DNA of 64,000 bases from Alistipes muris (lineage in GTDB: Bacteria; Bacteroidota; Bacteroidia; Bacteroidales; Rikenellaceae). The position numbers and the translations under genes were made by a program. Below the pieces are notes generated by a model that was not told the origin of the DNA, did not search any database, and was given only the letters and a program-made list of their open reading frames with translations. The stretch lies in NCBI RefSeq assembly GCF_943193205.1, contig NZ_CALPDD010000003.1, positions 62,001 through 126,000 of the forward strand, read 5' to 3'. Shown here one piece after another: positions 31,022 through 39,735 of this stretch; the first letter of the stretch is position 1; every line of letters starts with the position of its first letter.

Positions 31022-31353
31022 TATTCAATGAATTTTTTTCTACTTTTTCATCTTTCTCAAAGAACCTCGTCGCGGTCCGTCCGTTACGGGACGAAACCGG
31101 GTGCAAAGGTAGAAATTTTTTTGAATTCCGCAACAGATTGCCCGAAAAATATCATCGGCTCCTTTTCTGTCCGCTCCCAGTCTTCCGTCCTCGTCCTCCG
31201 CTTCCGTCCATACCTTATATTATAGGCAGGCTCTTGGTCGTTCCGTCCGGTTTCGTTATCTTTGACTTTGTCTTAGATACTTCGTCTCGGCATAAACAAG
31301 CTATCGCTTGCTTTTGCTCTCGACTTTACCTATCTTTGTCAAAAGTCTCCGCC

Positions 31354-31869
31354 ATGATTCCCCTTTTCGGTCCTTACGCGCTCCGGCCCTTGCAGCCCGG
31401 CGACACATCCGATATTTTCCGCGCTATCGACACCCAGCGTCCTTACCTCGGATTGTGGCTGCCGTTCGTCGCCCTCACTTTGCGCGAGGAGGATACCCGC
31501 GCATTCGTCGGGTCCGCGCTCGCCGATACCGCCAACCCCGTCTATACCATCCGCGCCGGCACTCTTTTCGCCGGGCTCATCGGGTTCAAGTCCGCCGACC
31601 ACGTCACCCGTACCATCGAAATCGGTTATTGGCTTTGCGAGGAGTACCAGCACCGGGGTATCGTCACCGCCGCCGTCCGTGCGCTCCGGCACATCGCTTT
31701 CGGGGAGTTCGGCATGCGGCGCATCGAGATTCGTTGCGCCACAGGCAACCTCCCCAGCAACCGCATCCCTCTGCGGCTCGGAATGTCGCTCGACAGGGTC
31801 GAGCCGCACGCTGAGCAGCTTTCGTCCGGTCAATGGGTCGACCTCAACGTCTACGTTTCCGACAAATAG
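31354..31869 (+). CDS. GNAT-family N-acetyltransferase (RimJ/RimL-like)
   Basis: A 171-residue enzyme. Acetyl-CoA-binding region around residues 85-115 (IEIGYWLCEEYQHRGIVTAAVRA), and C-terminal IEIRCATGNLPSNRIPLRLGMS typical of the RimJ/RimL subgroup, which acetylates protein N-termini or small amines; the substrate cannot be told. A TATCTTTG box (31331-31338) lies 15 bp before the ATG. A 27-bp piece of its own coding sequence (31,531-31,557) recurs just after its stop codon. Confidence 0.85.
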   Translation: MIPLFGPYALRPLQPGDTSDIFRAIDTQRPYLGLWLPFVALTLREEDTRAFVGSALADTANPVYTIRAGTLFAGLIGFKSADHVTRTIEIGYWLCEEYQHRGIVTAAVRALRHIAFGEFGMRRIEIRCATGNLPSNRIPLRLGMSLDRVEPHAEQLSSGQWVDLNVYVSDK

Positions 31870-31931
31870 CCGCCCCGCCAACCCCGTCTATACCATCCGC
31901 GCCTAAAGCCCTCCCGGCAATATCCACCCAC

Positions 31932-31958
31932 AAAAAAGCCCCCGCCGAAGCAGGGGCC
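31932..31958 (-). terminator. Terminator of the coiled-coil lipoprotein gene
   Basis: GCCCC/GGGGC stem around a TTCG-containing loop, followed on the minus strand by T6. Confidence 0.8.
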
Positions 31959-31976
31959 GTTCCAAAGCGCATCATT

Positions 31977-32834
31977 TTATTTACCACTTATTATCAGCAC
32001 TTTCGACGATTCCCAGAACCGTTCCGGATCGTTGACTCGCAGTTTCTCCACCCGTTTGTCCGGTCCCGTCACCAGTTCGTAGCTGTCCCGCGGGTGCGTC
32101 GTCACAACGGTCGCTTTCTTCCACCCCACCGGGATTTCCGTCAGCAGCCGCGCGTCGGCCTGCGTGAAGCTATCCATCGCGCCGTTGCGGTTCACGGTCA
32201 GCGTGCGGCCGATAAAGCCCTCTTTGTTAAGAATCTGCGCATCGAGCAGTTCTCTTTCCGCGCCCACTATATAGTAAACGGTGTTCAGCCGGTTTTCCAG
32301 CGACGTGTTTTCTTCCCCGAGCTTTGCTGCCACGGCTTCGCCTTCGGCCAGGCGACCCAGCAGTTGTTCCACCTCCCGTTCGCGTTCGGTCAGTTCTCCG
32401 CGCAGGGCTTCCACTTCGGCCGTCTTCTTCGACAGCTGGTCTTCCATATCGACGATTATCTTCTCCAGAGCCCCTACCTTGATGTTCGATTTCCGGAGCT
32501 GTCCGGCCGCATTCTGCAGCGACGCTATCTTCGTCCGGTTTTCTTCCAGCAGTCGGTCTATCGCCGCTATATCGCTGTTTATCTGTTGAATCGGACGGGT
32601 TCCGCCTTCGCCGTCTTCCGGTATCGTTATCAGATTCTCGCGCATCTTGATTTCCGCCAGATTGCCCGCTATGGCGTGTATGTCTTCAAATACAAGGCTT
32701 ATCAGCGAATCTTTTTCGCTCACCACGCCCGACAGCGAGTCGCATTGCCCCGCCATGTCGAGCACCACCCGTTTGCGCACGCACGACGTCAGTGCGCACA
32801 GCAACAGCGCCGTTACAATCAGATACTTTTTCAT
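31977..32834 (-). CDS. Coiled-coil lipoprotein of unknown function
   Basis: A 285-residue protein with signal peptide and lipobox LTSC (Cys18). Residues about 35-170 are heptad-like coiled coil (IDRLLEENRTKIASLQ, EVEALRGELTEREREVEQLL). The C-terminal third is globular (VYYIVGAERELLDAQIL, LLTEIPVGWKKATVVTTHP). Similar lipoproteins are common in Bacteroidota, without assigned function. Presumably in the outer membrane or periplasm. Single-gene unit with its own terminator, divergent from the tautomerase. Confidence 0.7.
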   Translation of the reverse strand: MKKYLIVTALLLCALTSCVRKRVVLDMAGQCDSLSGVVSEKDSLISLVFEDIHAIAGNLAEIKMRENLITIPEDGEGGTRPIQQINSDIAAIDRLLEENRTKIASLQNAAGQLRKSNIKVGALEKIIVDMEDQLSKKTAEVEALRGELTEREREVEQLLGRLAEGEAVAAKLGEENTSLENRLNTVYYIVGAERELLDAQILNKEGFIGRTLTVNRNGAMDSFTQADARLLTEIPVGWKKATVVTTHPRDSYELVTGPDKRVEKLRVNDPERFWESSKVLIISGK

Positions 32835-32991
32835 CTTTTCCTTTTTTTGCTTAGTCTTCGCAAAGATATGGATTATTGTTCGATGTTGTTCAAAAATCGT
32901 TTCGTCCGGACAAGTTCCGGCTTTGTCTGTCCTCGTCGGGCATCATTCGGATTTTATGTCGTATCTTTGACCGAAACAATCATTTCCCGCC

Positions 32992-33195
32992 ATGCCTTAT
33001 ATCTCCATCGAGTGCGGTCCGTTGACCGCCGCGCAGAAACAAGCCCTCATCGAAAAGGTCACTTTCGCCGCAGCCGAAGCCACTTCCATTCCGCAGCAGT
33101 TCTTCATGGTCTCCGTCAAGGAGTTGCCCGATAGTTCGTTCACCATCGGCGGCCGGACCATCGACCGCATCAAGGCCGAATTCGGCGAGCGCTAA
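32992..33195 (+). CDS. 4-oxalocrotonate tautomerase-family protein
   Basis: 67 residues with the catalytic Pro immediately after Met1 (MPYISIECGPLTAAQKQALI) and the family strand-helix-strand pattern. Such proteins form hexamers and tautomerise 2-hydroxymuconate-like substrates through Pro as base; the substrate here is unknown. A TATCTTTG box lies about 25 bp upstream. Confidence 0.85.
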   Translation: MPYISIECGPLTAAQKQALIEKVTFAAAEATSIPQQFFMVSVKELPDSSFTIGGRTIDRIKAEFGER

Positions 33196-33249
33196 ATAAG
33201 CAACGCGCCCCCAAGCCCCCTCAGCCCCCTTGGCAGGCCCCTGAATACA

Positions 33250-33281
33250 GAACGGGCCGCAACTCCGTGCGGCCCGTCCGT
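33250..33281 (-). terminator. Terminator downstream of rpmE
   Basis: ACGGGCCGCA/TGCGGCCCGT hairpin between the convergent tautomerase and L31 genes; the T-run is weak on both sides. Confidence 0.5.
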
Positions 33282-33302
33282 TCTCTCATTCGCGAGTTTT
33301 TC

Positions 33303-33569
33303 TTACTTCGCGTTCTTCTTATCGTAGCGTTTTGCGTAGCGGCTCATAAACTTATCGACGCGACCGGCGGTGTCTACCAACTTCATCTTGCCCGTGTAAA
33401 ACGGGTGCGAGGTGTTGGAAATTTCCATCTTATACACGGGATAGGTTTCGCCGTTCACTTCGATGGTCTCTTTTGTCGAAACGGCGGACCGACACAAAAA
33501 CACGTGGTCGTTGGACATGTCCTTGAACGCCACCAAACGATAATTTTCCGGATGAATACCCTTTTTCAT
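33303..33569 (-). CDS. rpmE: 50S ribosomal protein L31, type B
   Basis: 88 residues starting MKKGIHPENYRLVAFKDMS; upstream codons are leader. It lacks the zinc-binding cysteine quartet of type A L31 (only one Cys), and its length and ETYPVYKMEISNTSHPFYTG mark type B, which replaces the zinc form when zinc is scarce. In Bacteroidota it is often the only L31. A TACCTTTG box lies at 33,607-33,614 on the minus strand. Confidence 0.95.
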   Translation of the reverse strand: MKKGIHPENYRLVAFKDMSNDHVFLCRSAVSTKETIEVNGETYPVYKMEISNTSHPFYTGKMKLVDTAGRVDKFMSRYAKRYDKKNAK

Positions 33570-33777
33570 TTGTCGTTTTTGTTTTTTTGGTTTGTGCTTT
33601 CGCGCCACAAAGGTAATAAAAATTCGCGATTCCCATCCACAATCCGCATTTATTTTCGTCTGCCCGTCTAAATAACGGGACCACCTTGCTCCCCATAGGG
33701 TTACACCCCAATCGAATCCCCGTCGCCAACCCCTCCTATGTTCCGGCTTCCGCACGTTCTTTTTTCGGCGCTCCGTA

Positions 33778-33809
33778 TTTGCGCATTCCGGATTGTTTTT
33801 CTATCTTTG
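33778..33809 (+). promoter_or_regulatory. Promoter of tRNA-CAU
   Basis: TTTG (33778-33781), 20 bp, TATCTTTG (33802-33809), 31 bp before the tRNA. Confidence 0.75.
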
Positions 33810-33840
33810 CAGCCGTCTTCGGGCGGTCTTCCGCCCGTCC

Positions 33841-33917
33841 GGGCCCATAGCTCAGTCGGTCAGAGCAGCGGACTCATAATCCGAAGGTCGTGGGATCATG
33901 CCCCTCTGGGCCCACCA
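33841..33917 (+). tRNA. tRNA with CAT anticodon (Met or Ile2) and unusual T-arm
   Basis: Acceptor GGGCCCA/TGGGCCC with encoded CCA, D-arm AGCTCAGTCGGTCAGAGCA, anticodon loop CTCATAA. The T-arm is odd: the loop reads ATCATGC, so T54 is A and A58 is T, and the stem GTGGG/CCCTC has a T-T mismatch. Own promoter and terminator argue for a working gene. CAU elongator Met and lysidine-modified Ile2 cannot be separated with confidence here. Confidence 0.85.
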
Positions 33918-33920
33918 GGC

Positions 33921-33953
33921 AAAAGCCGGTATCTTGATAAGATACCGGCTTTT
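33921..33953 (+). terminator. Terminator of tRNA-CAU (also serves the minus-strand operon)
   Basis: AAAAGCCGGTATCTT, 3-nt loop, AAGATACCGGCTTTT: a perfect 15-bp two-way stem. Confidence 0.85.
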
Positions 33954-33971
33954 GTTCAATCGCCGCCAATC

Positions 33972-34937
33972 CTACCACCAGCTCAATACCGTAGTATAAT
34001 ATACCGGACGGTTCGCTTCCGCCGCTGCTATTTCTTTGGCAGCCTGCATCGCCGTTTGCGCCAGCGCAGCCTCTTCCCGGTTTTGCTTCACTTGTTCCGT
34101 CCATTCCCGGTCCGCCAATTCCTTTACCCGCGATTTCATTTCGCTTTGGAGTTTCGCCGCTCCCGGTGCCGACGAAGACAAGGGGTGTACTCCGGCAAGC
34201 CATTCGCCCGCTTCGGTTGCCCCCGTTGCATCGGGCGATGCCGCCCAGGCTCCCGTCGCCCGCGCCAGAGCCTCAGCCGATTCCTGGTCTATCTTCCTTT
34301 GATAGACGGTTCCTACATGTTTCATCGCCCGCGCATGCGCATCCGCACACACGGTCGGAACCCCCATCAGCAGTGCCAGCGCCCGCTCATGCTCCCCTTT
34401 TCCGCTCAAGGCATCCGCTTCCTTGATTATGAAGTCGATATGGGTATTATAATAGGCTATGATCTTCTCTTTTCCGTCTCCAACGAATTTCGCGAAATCA
34501 GGATTGTTCAGATTGATGTTTTTCAGCGCTTGCATGTAGGACTTCTCTTCATTCTGCCCCACTCCCTTGACCGCAGGCAGGGTCAGCGACGCAAACAGCG
34601 TTCCGTCGCTCAAGTCTCCAATATAGAACGTAGGCGACAGCACCGTGGCTACCATCGGCGGGGCCGTCGGTGTAATTTCCCGGCTCACAACGTCTGCGTT
34701 CAAGGTCAGTATAAAGCGCCCGCAGGCCGAGGTTCCCAGCCCCATGCGGGTTACGGCCGCACGCATTTTCGATCGCATAAGGTTGGACGACGCCGTCGGT
34801 ATGTTCGAGTTCTCGGCAATGAACGGGGTCAAAGCCACCCGGCCTACATCATCCGTTTTGCCCGCATTGTTCTGCGCCGAAACCGCTCCCGCCAGCAGGA
34901 GCAGCACAGGAATCACAAGTATTCGAGTCAGTTTCAT
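33972..34937 (-). CDS. Secreted protein of unknown function (operon gene 4)
   Basis: A 321-residue protein with a cleavable signal peptide (ends GAVSAQ). Residues about 30-110 (VGRVALTPFIAENSNIPTAS, RFILTLNADVVSREITPTAP) recall outer-membrane-associated CsgG-like or curli-like sequences in pattern only. Residues about 170-225 look like a helical repeat (GEHERALALLMGVPTVCADA), and the C-terminus is a charged helix. Last of four same-strand genes with 8-18 bp gaps. No family name can be given safely. Confidence 0.6.
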   Translation of the reverse strand: MKLTRILVIPVLLLLAGAVSAQNNAGKTDDVGRVALTPFIAENSNIPTASSNLMRSKMRAAVTRMGLGTSACGRFILTLNADVVSREITPTAPPMVATVLSPTFYIGDLSDGTLFASLTLPAVKGVGQNEEKSYMQALKNINLNNPDFAKFVGDGKEKIIAYYNTHIDFIIKEADALSGKGEHERALALLMGVPTVCADAHARAMKHVGTVYQRKIDQESAEALARATGAWAASPDATGATEAGEWLAGVHPLSSSAPGAAKLQSEMKSRVKELADREWTEQVKQNREEAALAQTAMQAAKEIAAAEANRPVYYTTVLSWW

Positions 34938-34949
34938 GGTTCTTTATTC

Positions 34950-35900
34950 TTATTTGCCTCCTATGACAAGCGTCGCCTGCCCCAGTCCTTTGGTCATCAG
35001 TTTGGTTTCTATCCCGTATTCCCGCCGCAACATCCCTTGGAGACCCCGGGCGAACGACCGGGCATCCAGCGCACGGCCTTTTTCATTGACCATCGGGATA
35101 CGCACTTCTTCAAAAAACATCATGTCCGCCGTAGCATCCGTCGTATTGAAGCGTCCGCCTGCGCAATGTTCCGCCAGCCAGTCTTCAACCAACACGCCCA
35201 GTTCTTCTTCTTCCGGACCGAGTGCCGACTCGAAATCATATTCGCATTCGTCGAAACGTTTCATCCGCAGCGTTATTTCGCGACCGTTTTCAAACCAGTC
35301 GTTGAACTTGCCAAGCAGCTGTTCATTGAATGTGTCGATATGTTGTATGACCGCTTCGGCCAGCAATACGGCTACGTCGGCCCCCATGGAGGGTTGTCCG
35401 GTTCCTTGTCCGTTGGCAATCTGCTTGTCCGTATAGGCATCTACGCCCGAGATGTTGAACGTCACTTCGCTGCGGGGCCCCATCGAAGCCGTGCGCCAAT
35501 AGACATACATCAGTATATCTGCTTTCGCCGTCTTTTTAAGTTTGTCAAGCGGTGTTTCCGACAATTCGCTCCCGGTCTTGGAGGTCAGCATCGCATCTTC
35601 AGCTGCTTCGGCGTCCAGCGTTCTGAGCGCCTGTTCCAGCAGCTTCAGATCGAAACCGCGTTCGGACATCATCTGGCCGATTTTCGCAATCACCAGTGAA
35701 AGATCGGCATCGCCTTGCAGCGCAGCTTTGTAGTCCGGAAGCGAACGCACGGCCCCCATATCGTCGAAATCCATCATATAGCCGCGTTCCCGACACCATA
35801 CGTCCGAAGGCAAGACCATCAGCGTCGGTTTTTTCGCCTGCCCGAATGCCAGGCAGACATTCAGCGCCAGAAGCGCCAGCAAAAGTGTTTTCTTAAGCAT
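34950..35900 (-). CDS. Secreted protein, possibly DUF6175 family (operon gene 3)
   Basis: A 316-residue protein with a signal peptide ending at LAFGQ. The mature start KKPTLMVLPSDVWCRERGY, and later ADILMYVYWRTASMGPRSEVTFNISGVDAYTDKQIA, resemble a Bacteroidota periplasmic family that I think is DUF6175. Its fold of ABC-type alternating strands suggests a LPP20/TolB-like accessory of surface assembly. That reading is weak; no motif proves it. Confidence 0.55.
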   Translation of the reverse strand: MLKKTLLLALLALNVCLAFGQAKKPTLMVLPSDVWCRERGYMMDFDDMGAVRSLPDYKAALQGDADLSLVIAKIGQMMSERGFDLKLLEQALRTLDAEAAEDAMLTSKTGSELSETPLDKLKKTAKADILMYVYWRTASMGPRSEVTFNISGVDAYTDKQIANGQGTGQPSMGADVAVLLAEAVIQHIDTFNEQLLGKFNDWFENGREITLRMKRFDECEYDFESALGPEEEELGVLVEDWLAEHCAGGRFNTTDATADMMFFEEVRIPMVNEKGRALDARSFARGLQGMLRREYGIETKLMTKGLGQATLVIGGK

Positions 35901-35918
35901 ATTAAGTCCATTTGTTTT

Positions 35919-36446
35919 TTAGAATCCGGTATTCAGGGCGCGAATCATGCCCGCATCTTCAAGATACCGACGCAAGGCAGGAACATTGACCACCACACGT
36001 ACACTAATCTTGTATTCCTTGCCGAGTTTGATCGTCTCGTTCAGTCCGGCGTTCGTTTCCGTTACAAAACGCATGAAGTCTCCGCCCGTTTCAAAAAATC
36101 CAGCGAAGAATTTTTCTTGTTCGGGCGTAAGCGTCGACGAGGGGAACAGCGCTTTGATGCCAGGCGTGCGGCCGTCCTGTGCAGCCGGTATCCCTTTGAA
36201 TACGGTCGTATGTACCGCGTTTTTCTTGCATTGTTCCATCGCCACGACCGGTTTCTTCGAGAAACTCGATATTTTCAGTTCATACGATTTGTCGGCTTTC
36301 TTGGCTACGGTCTCTATCTCGTAACGCCACTCCTGAGTTTGTTTGTCGGCTTTCTTTCTTGCCGCTTTCTGTGCGGATGCATTGAAAATGCACCCGCAGC
36401 AGAAAAGAGACAGGATGAAAGTCAGTAAGCTGAATTTCATTGCCAT
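35919..36446 (-). CDS. Secreted protein of unknown function (operon gene 2)
   Basis: A 175-residue protein with a signal peptide (FILSLFCCGCIFNASAQ); the CGC could also be a lipobox, but the SAQ cut fits better. The mature part is one small alpha/beta domain with a Lys-rich start. The gene sits 8 bp after the 36,455 gene, in the same order as two further secreted proteins, suggesting a joint envelope role. Confidence 0.55.
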   Translation of the reverse strand: MAMKFSLLTFILSLFCCGCIFNASAQKAARKKADKQTQEWRYEIETVAKKADKSYELKISSFSKKPVVAMEQCKKNAVHTTVFKGIPAAQDGRTPGIKALFPSSTLTPEQEKFFAGFFETGGDFMRFVTETNAGLNETIKLGKEYKISVRVVVNVPALRRYLEDAGMIRALNTGF

Positions 36447-36454
36447 GTAGGTAT

Positions 36455-37783
36455 TTATTTCGTAGTTTGACGAAGCAGCATGCCGGGATACAGGTTCTTG
36501 GCCTTTCCCTTGAAGGTCGTTCGGGTCGCTGCATCCTCCCCGACTTCTTCGCTCCCGTCCGTAATGTTGTTGCCTACGGTTTCCACTTCAAGCAACGCTT
36601 TGCGTTTGTAGTCTACCTTGTTCGTCTTGGGATTGATAGTCTTCTCCAGCACTTCGTACTTGTCTCCTTTTTCAACGCATTCTTTCGTGCCGATGTCGGC
36701 CGTCAGCGGGTCGACACCCGTCAGCGGGGTCTTCGTCCGGAACACTTCGTATTTGCGTTCAAGTTTGGCCAGCACCTTTTCCATCGCACGGTTGGTCGCC
36801 AGTCGGATGGCTTCTTCTTTCGCGAATTTGTTGCCCAATACGTTGGCATAGGCGTTTTCGCTGCCGATATACTTCAGGCGGAAGCAGTCCAGCGAGTTGA
36901 ATCCGTCGACGTTCCAATTCGATTCTACGGCTTGCTGCACTTCGTCGTCCCATACCAGTTGATAAAGATAGGTCGTGGTGTAAATCACATAGCCGTCCCC
37001 GATCACCTGTTTCGCCGCAATCGCTGCCGCAGTCGCCGCGGTCATTGCTGCCGTAAAGGCCTGCGCCGGCAGATATTGGGCTACTATCTCCGTGTCTTCT
37101 ATAATTTCGTCATACATGTCCTGACCGTTCATATAGCGGAATCGCGTAACTACGGCAAACGTATTGTTCAGCAGTTCGTAGCCAGCATCGTCCGCAATCT
37201 GATTGAAAACGCCCCTGCTGCTCCCTTCGGCCGCAACTTTCTCGGTCTGGGTCGCGTTGAAGTTGGCGCGTTCGCGCAACAGATCGACCGATAGCTCGTC
37301 CGGTGTCTGGGGATTTACAAACCACTTCGCGAACATCTCTTTCGCCATTCCGCTTTGGTTCAGATATTTCCACGCGGCAACCGGCGAATTCTTCTTTGTC
37401 GGGCCGAATTGCTTGAATTCGGTCGTCGTGCCGCCCATCAGTCCGCCCAGTGCCTTGCCGAAGCCTCCGTTTTTTTTCTTGGTGCCGGTAGCCGTGGCGT
37501 AGGCTTCATGATCTGCATCGGTTATTTCCATCGAATTAAGCGTGAACGAGCGAAGTTCGGCCGCTACATTGTGGTCGTTGTACTTGACAGGAACGGTCAT
37601 TTCCGTGAATGCCTGCCGGAATATCGAAGTTATCTCCGCATCGCCTTCCGACACGTCCAGCATGATGAAATTGAGCGAATTGCGGCGGTATTCCGGAATT
37701 TCCGTCCCTTTCGGAGCCGACGCCGCATTCGCCACGCTGCACATCAGACACATGGCAGCACTGAAAAACAGAGTTTTTTTCAT
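36455..37783 (-). CDS. Secreted protein of unknown function (operon gene 1)
   Basis: 442 residues from MKKTLFFSAAMCLMCSVANA, a clear signal peptide; longer upstream starts lack one. The mature protein has an early EYRRNSLNFIMLDVSEGD segment, a Gly/Lys-rich turn (GTKKKNGGFGKALGGLMGG) and a C-terminal half with strands around YVIYTTTYLYQLVWDD. A related Bacteroidota family is annotated only as hypothetical. First of a four-gene operon; a TATCTTTG box (38,088-38,095, minus) would give a leader of about 300 nt. Confidence 0.6.
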   Translation of the reverse strand: MKKTLFFSAAMCLMCSVANAASAPKGTEIPEYRRNSLNFIMLDVSEGDAEITSIFRQAFTEMTVPVKYNDHNVAAELRSFTLNSMEITDADHEAYATATGTKKKNGGFGKALGGLMGGTTTEFKQFGPTKKNSPVAAWKYLNQSGMAKEMFAKWFVNPQTPDELSVDLLRERANFNATQTEKVAAEGSSRGVFNQIADDAGYELLNNTFAVVTRFRYMNGQDMYDEIIEDTEIVAQYLPAQAFTAAMTAATAAAIAAKQVIGDGYVIYTTTYLYQLVWDDEVQQAVESNWNVDGFNSLDCFRLKYIGSENAYANVLGNKFAKEEAIRLATNRAMEKVLAKLERKYEVFRTKTPLTGVDPLTADIGTKECVEKGDKYEVLEKTINPKTNKVDYKRKALLEVETVGNNITDGSEEVGEDAATRTTFKGKAKNLYPGMLLRQTTK

Positions 37784-38225
37784 AAACGTAAATTGTTTGG
37801 GTGCATCCCCGGTTCCTGCGATGCGTTTTTCCGAATACAGAAAGTGTGGAGCCGGATTTCGTCTATCCAACGGAAGGTTGTGGAATGACCCGAATTGAAA
37901 TAAACGACGCAATGCCCCACACTCGAATAGATATGGGGCATAGGGGCACAGAGATGCCCGCCGCATGATCTAAACAAGAAATGAGTGCTGTTCGTCTATC
38001 CTTCAATTCTGAAAACTTCCACATTTTCCGTCGAGGACAGTGCGAAAACACTTTCCGATATGTCGCTGCACCCGCGGCACAGCATCACAAAGATAGTAAA
38101 GTTTTCGCAAAGAGCAACACGCATTTCCGGGGACATTGCGTCAATCGGGCCGAAAATAGTATTTTCGGTCATTCGTTCGATTCGCGTTGTCTTCGTCAAA
38201 CATATCGGGAAAAATGCGGACTTCG
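37784..38225. other. Divergent intergenic region
   Basis: No gene seen. It holds the minus-strand -7 box at 38,088-38,095 with GTTG 19 bp upstream, and a hairpin ATGCCCCA/TGGGGCAT (37,912-37,941) inside the putative leader of the secreted-protein operon. Confidence 0.45.
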
Positions 38226-38257
38226 TTTGGTTTTCCGCTTGCCTTGCGCTACCTTTG
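38226..38257 (+). promoter_or_regulatory. Promoter of the DUF3127 gene
   Basis: TTTG (38226-38229), 20 bp, TACCTTTG (38250-38257). Confidence 0.75.
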
Positions 38258-38279
38258 CAGAAAATAAATCTGCAAGACT

Positions 38280-38651
38280 ATGGAATTTGAAGGAACCGTT
38301 TACAAAATAATGCCCGTCACCAAGGGCACTTCGGCCCGCGGCGAATGGCAGCGGCAGGACGTCGTCTTCGAGTACAACGACGGCGGGCAGTTCTCGCGCA
38401 AGATTTGCGTCACGTTCTTCAACCGACCCGACGATGCCGCCAAGCTGCGCGAGGGCGCCGCTTACAGCGTCTCCGTCAATATCGAGTCGCGCGAATACAA
38501 CGGGCGTTGGTATACCGACATCCGGGCTTGGCGGCTCCAGCCCAAGCAGGCCGAGGCGCCCGCCGCGCCGATGCCCGACATGCCGCCCATCCCCGAGGAG
38601 CCGTCTTTCGCTTCGGCACCCGCCGCCGAGGTCGACGACCTCCCGTTCTGA
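38280..38651 (+). CDS. DUF3127 protein (OB-fold, SSB-like tail)
   Basis: A 123-residue protein. The N-terminal 85 residues match DUF3127: VYKIMPVTKGTSARGEWQRQ, then strands through YNGRWYTDIRAWRL, an OB-like barrel. A Pro/Ala-rich linker leads to the acidic terminus VDDLPF, which mimics the C-terminal peptide by which single-stranded-DNA-binding protein recruits partners. A role in DNA metabolism is inferred from that tail and the fold. Confidence 0.8.
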   Translation: MEFEGTVYKIMPVTKGTSARGEWQRQDVVFEYNDGGQFSRKICVTFFNRPDDAAKLREGAAYSVSVNIESREYNGRWYTDIRAWRLQPKQAEAPAAPMPDMPPIPEEPSFASAPAAEVDDLPF

Positions 38652-38758
38652 TACGGCCCCGCAAAGCGTATGACTTCGGTCCGAACTGGACCGAAGTTTT
38701 TTTTGTCTCCGTTAAAAGTCGGCATAATAATGGCGGGGCTTTTCTTAAAACGCCATTC

Positions 38759-39730
38759 ATGAAAACGCATTACCTCGGGTTGGAGCTCTCCTCTCCGGTC
38801 ATCGTCGCCAGTTCGCCATATACCGCCACTTCCGCCAACATCCAGAAGTGCGCCGCTTTCGGAGCCGGGGCCGTCGTGCTCAAGTCCATCTTCGAGGAGC
38901 AGGTGCTGCGGCAGGCCGCCGCTTCCGATTTCGAGCCGCAGGGTATGGGCGATTCGGGCGAATACCTCGAGCGTTATCTCGACGACGCGTACAAACTCGA
39001 ATTCCTCCGGCTGATAAGCGACGCCCGCCGGACCGGACTTCCGGTCATCGCCAGCATCAATTGCATGTCGGCCGGAGCTGCGTGGACCGATTACGCCGTG
39101 GCCATGGTCGACGCCGGGGCTTCCGCCTTGGAGCTGAACATCTTTTTGCAGCCCGCCGACCCTTGCCGTCCCGCACAGGAAATCGAGTGCGAATACGCCG
39201 GCATCGTCCGGCAGGTGACCGCCGCGGTCTCCGTTCCCGTTTCCGTCAAGCTGCCCATGCGGCTCACCAACGTCTTGGCCATGGCCGAGACCCTGCGACA
39301 TTGCGGGGCCCGGGGCGTGGTCCTGTTCAACCGCTTCTTCGAGCCCGACATCGACATCGAGCACCTTCGCTTCGTCGCCAGCGATCCTTTCAGCGCGCCC
39401 TCGGAGTTTCGCAACGTCCTGCGCAGCGCAGCGCTTTGTTCTTCCATGATTCCCGAATTGGATTTGTCCGTTTCGACCGGGGTCCACAATGGCGAAGCCG
39501 CCGTCAAAGCGCTTTTATGCGGTGCCCGCGCCGTCCAGGTCTGCACCGCCATCCACCTCTGCGGTTACGAGGTCATCGAGGCCATCGGCCGGTTCATCGA
39601 CGAGTGGGCGGAGCGCCACGGTTTTTCGTCGCTCGACCAGTTTTACGGCAAGCTGAATTACGGCCAGATCGGCAACGCGCTTTTCCAGCGGGTGCAGTAT
39701 ATGAAGTACTTCCCTTCCAAGGTCGAATAG
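38759..39730 (+). CDS. Dihydroorotate dehydrogenase-like flavoprotein
   Basis: A 323-residue TIM-barrel protein with FMN-site features of the class 1 DHODH superfamily: N-terminal SSPVIVASSPYTATSANIQ, LELNIF, VSVKLPMR and C-terminal STGVHNGEAAVKALLCGARAVQVCTA. Bacteroidota carry this paralogue beside a genuine quinone-type PyrD (here at 49,206), so it is probably not the pyrimidine enzyme; its substrate is unknown. Start set at MKTHYLGL, which begins the first strand. Confidence 0.8.
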   Translation: MKTHYLGLELSSPVIVASSPYTATSANIQKCAAFGAGAVVLKSIFEEQVLRQAAASDFEPQGMGDSGEYLERYLDDAYKLEFLRLISDARRTGLPVIASINCMSAGAAWTDYAVAMVDAGASALELNIFLQPADPCRPAQEIECEYAGIVRQVTAAVSVPVSVKLPMRLTNVLAMAETLRHCGARGVVLFNRFFEPDIDIEHLRFVASDPFSAPSEFRNVLRSAALCSSMIPELDLSVSTGVHNGEAAVKALLCGARAVQVCTAIHLCGYEVIEAIGRFIDEWAERHGFSSLDQFYGKLNYGQIGNALFQRVQYMKYFPSKVE

Positions 39731-39735
39731 GCGTC

